15,411 bases of DNA from Flavobacteriales bacterium (GTDB lineage: Bacteria; Bacteroidota; Bacteroidia; Flavobacteriales; Parvicellaceae). Under the pieces are notes generated by a model, which did no database searches, was not told the origin of the DNA, and was given only the letters and a program-made list of their open reading frames with translations. Shown in pieces: positions 15,016-15,411 of this stretch. Each line of letters opens with the position of its first letter. The stretch's first letter is position 1. The stretch covers positions 1 through 15,411 of the forward strand of contig JAAZYJ010000022.1 in assembly GCA_014239715.1 (NCBI GenBank), in the 5' to 3' direction. The position numbers and the translations under genes were made by a program.

Positions 15016-15411
15016 CAGAGCTGCATTGGTTTTCTGCGCAAGCATTGTTCTTGCGTTGCCCGCGCTATGTCAGGTGCCGAATCACGAATTTGGTCTAGAA
15101 CATGATCATTACCTGAAGGAAGAGATCAAAATTTCTCCATTCGACCGCGAGGAATACGAGAAGATCAGAAAATTGATGATACTGAAATCACAGGGTATTG
15201 CGATAGCGGATATGGATGAGATTGATCCGAATTTTAATCCTGAAAAATATGTCGAAAATAATCCTGATGGAAATACGGACCATTGGAACAGAGAGTATGA
15301 CCTTGAGGAAGGAGAATACGTTGAAGACTGGCAGGAATACTATGAACGGGATTATGACAATTATGAACGGTTTCAGCGAGAAGATAAAATGGAGGTGCAA
15401 AGAATTGAGGA
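14987..15411 (+). CDS. Exported acidic protein, N-terminal part only; probable DUF4129-type
   Basis: The frame runs open from ATG 14987 to the window edge (141 full codons). Residues 1 to about 30 look like a signal peptide: basic MKQRMRELFSR, a hydrophobic core (about 12-25) and a likely cleavage near PALCQ. The rest is hydrophilic and very acidic, rich in Asp, Glu and Tyr, with repeated Tyr-Glu/Asp-Arg units (EYYERDYDNYERF). The segment ISPFDREEYEKIRK resembles the start of mature DUF4129 proteins encoded after SpoIIM genes in Bacteroidota, but the C-terminal membrane part needed to prove it lies outside. ATG 14999 would be an alternative start. The start lies inside the upstream gene, whose stop is at 15015, so translation is probably coupled. 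Confidence 0.7.
   Translation, partial: MKQRMRELFSRAALVFCASIVLALPALCQVPNHEFGLEHDHYLKEEIKISPFDREEYEKIRKLMILKSQGIAIADMDEIDPNFNPEKYVENNPDGNTDHWNREYDLEEGEYVEDWQEYYERDYDNYERFQREDKMEVQRIE

Overview
The window looks like a chromosomal segment from a member of the Bacteroidota, probably Flavobacteriales-like. The evidence is a type-B, diheme succinate dehydrogenase in the order sdhC-sdhA-sdhB, a DUF4271 gene paired with a Bacteroidota-type HemD-like protein, and several copies of the Bacteroidota -7 promoter motif TAnnTTTG. Intergenic gaps are short and Shine-Dalgarno sequences are weak or absent. I see no mobile elements, tRNA or rRNA genes, or CRISPR arrays. Coding is dense and ordinary in composition.

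Layout, left to right. (1) 7-3687, plus strand: a promoter with both elements, then sdhC, sdhA and sdhB, the membrane-bound succinate:quinone oxidoreductase. (2) 3719-3929, minus strand: a 53-codon His/Asp-rich lipoprotein gene with its own terminator. (3) 4050-6910, plus strand: hemA abutting a gene that fuses hemC to a hemD domain, closed by a terminator. These are early tetrapyrrole steps and could supply haem to SdhC. (4) 7008-8186, minus strand: a glutaryl-CoA-dehydrogenase-type acyl-CoA dehydrogenase. (5) 8428-9904, plus strand: a six-helix DUF4271 membrane protein and a second, free-standing HemD-like protein, ended by a terminator. (6) 9964-13075, minus strand: a tight run transcribed as RDD-family membrane protein, then rsmI, then a YiiX-like papain-fold lipoprotein, then a VAT1-like zinc-independent oxidoreductase. 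(7) 13135 to the right edge, plus strand and divergent from the RDD gene: a long SpoIIM-family membrane protein and the start of an exported acidic protein cut by the window, probably a DUF4129-type partner.

The most notable points are these. There are two uroporphyrinogen-III-synthase-like domains, one fused to HemC and one tied to DUF4271, and the second probably does something other than haem synthesis. The small His-rich lipoprotein carries a recent-looking 18-bp tandem duplication. The lipoprotein inside the rsmI operon most likely starts at a TTG codon within rsmI. The SpoIIM protein has an extra C-terminal multi-helix half. Three phased TGAC repeats next to a -7 motif at the hemA 5' end raise doubt about the usual ATG start. 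No wholly new system is evident. The DUF4271/HemD-like pair and the RDD/SpoIIM/exported-protein module are the best candidates for undescribed biology.
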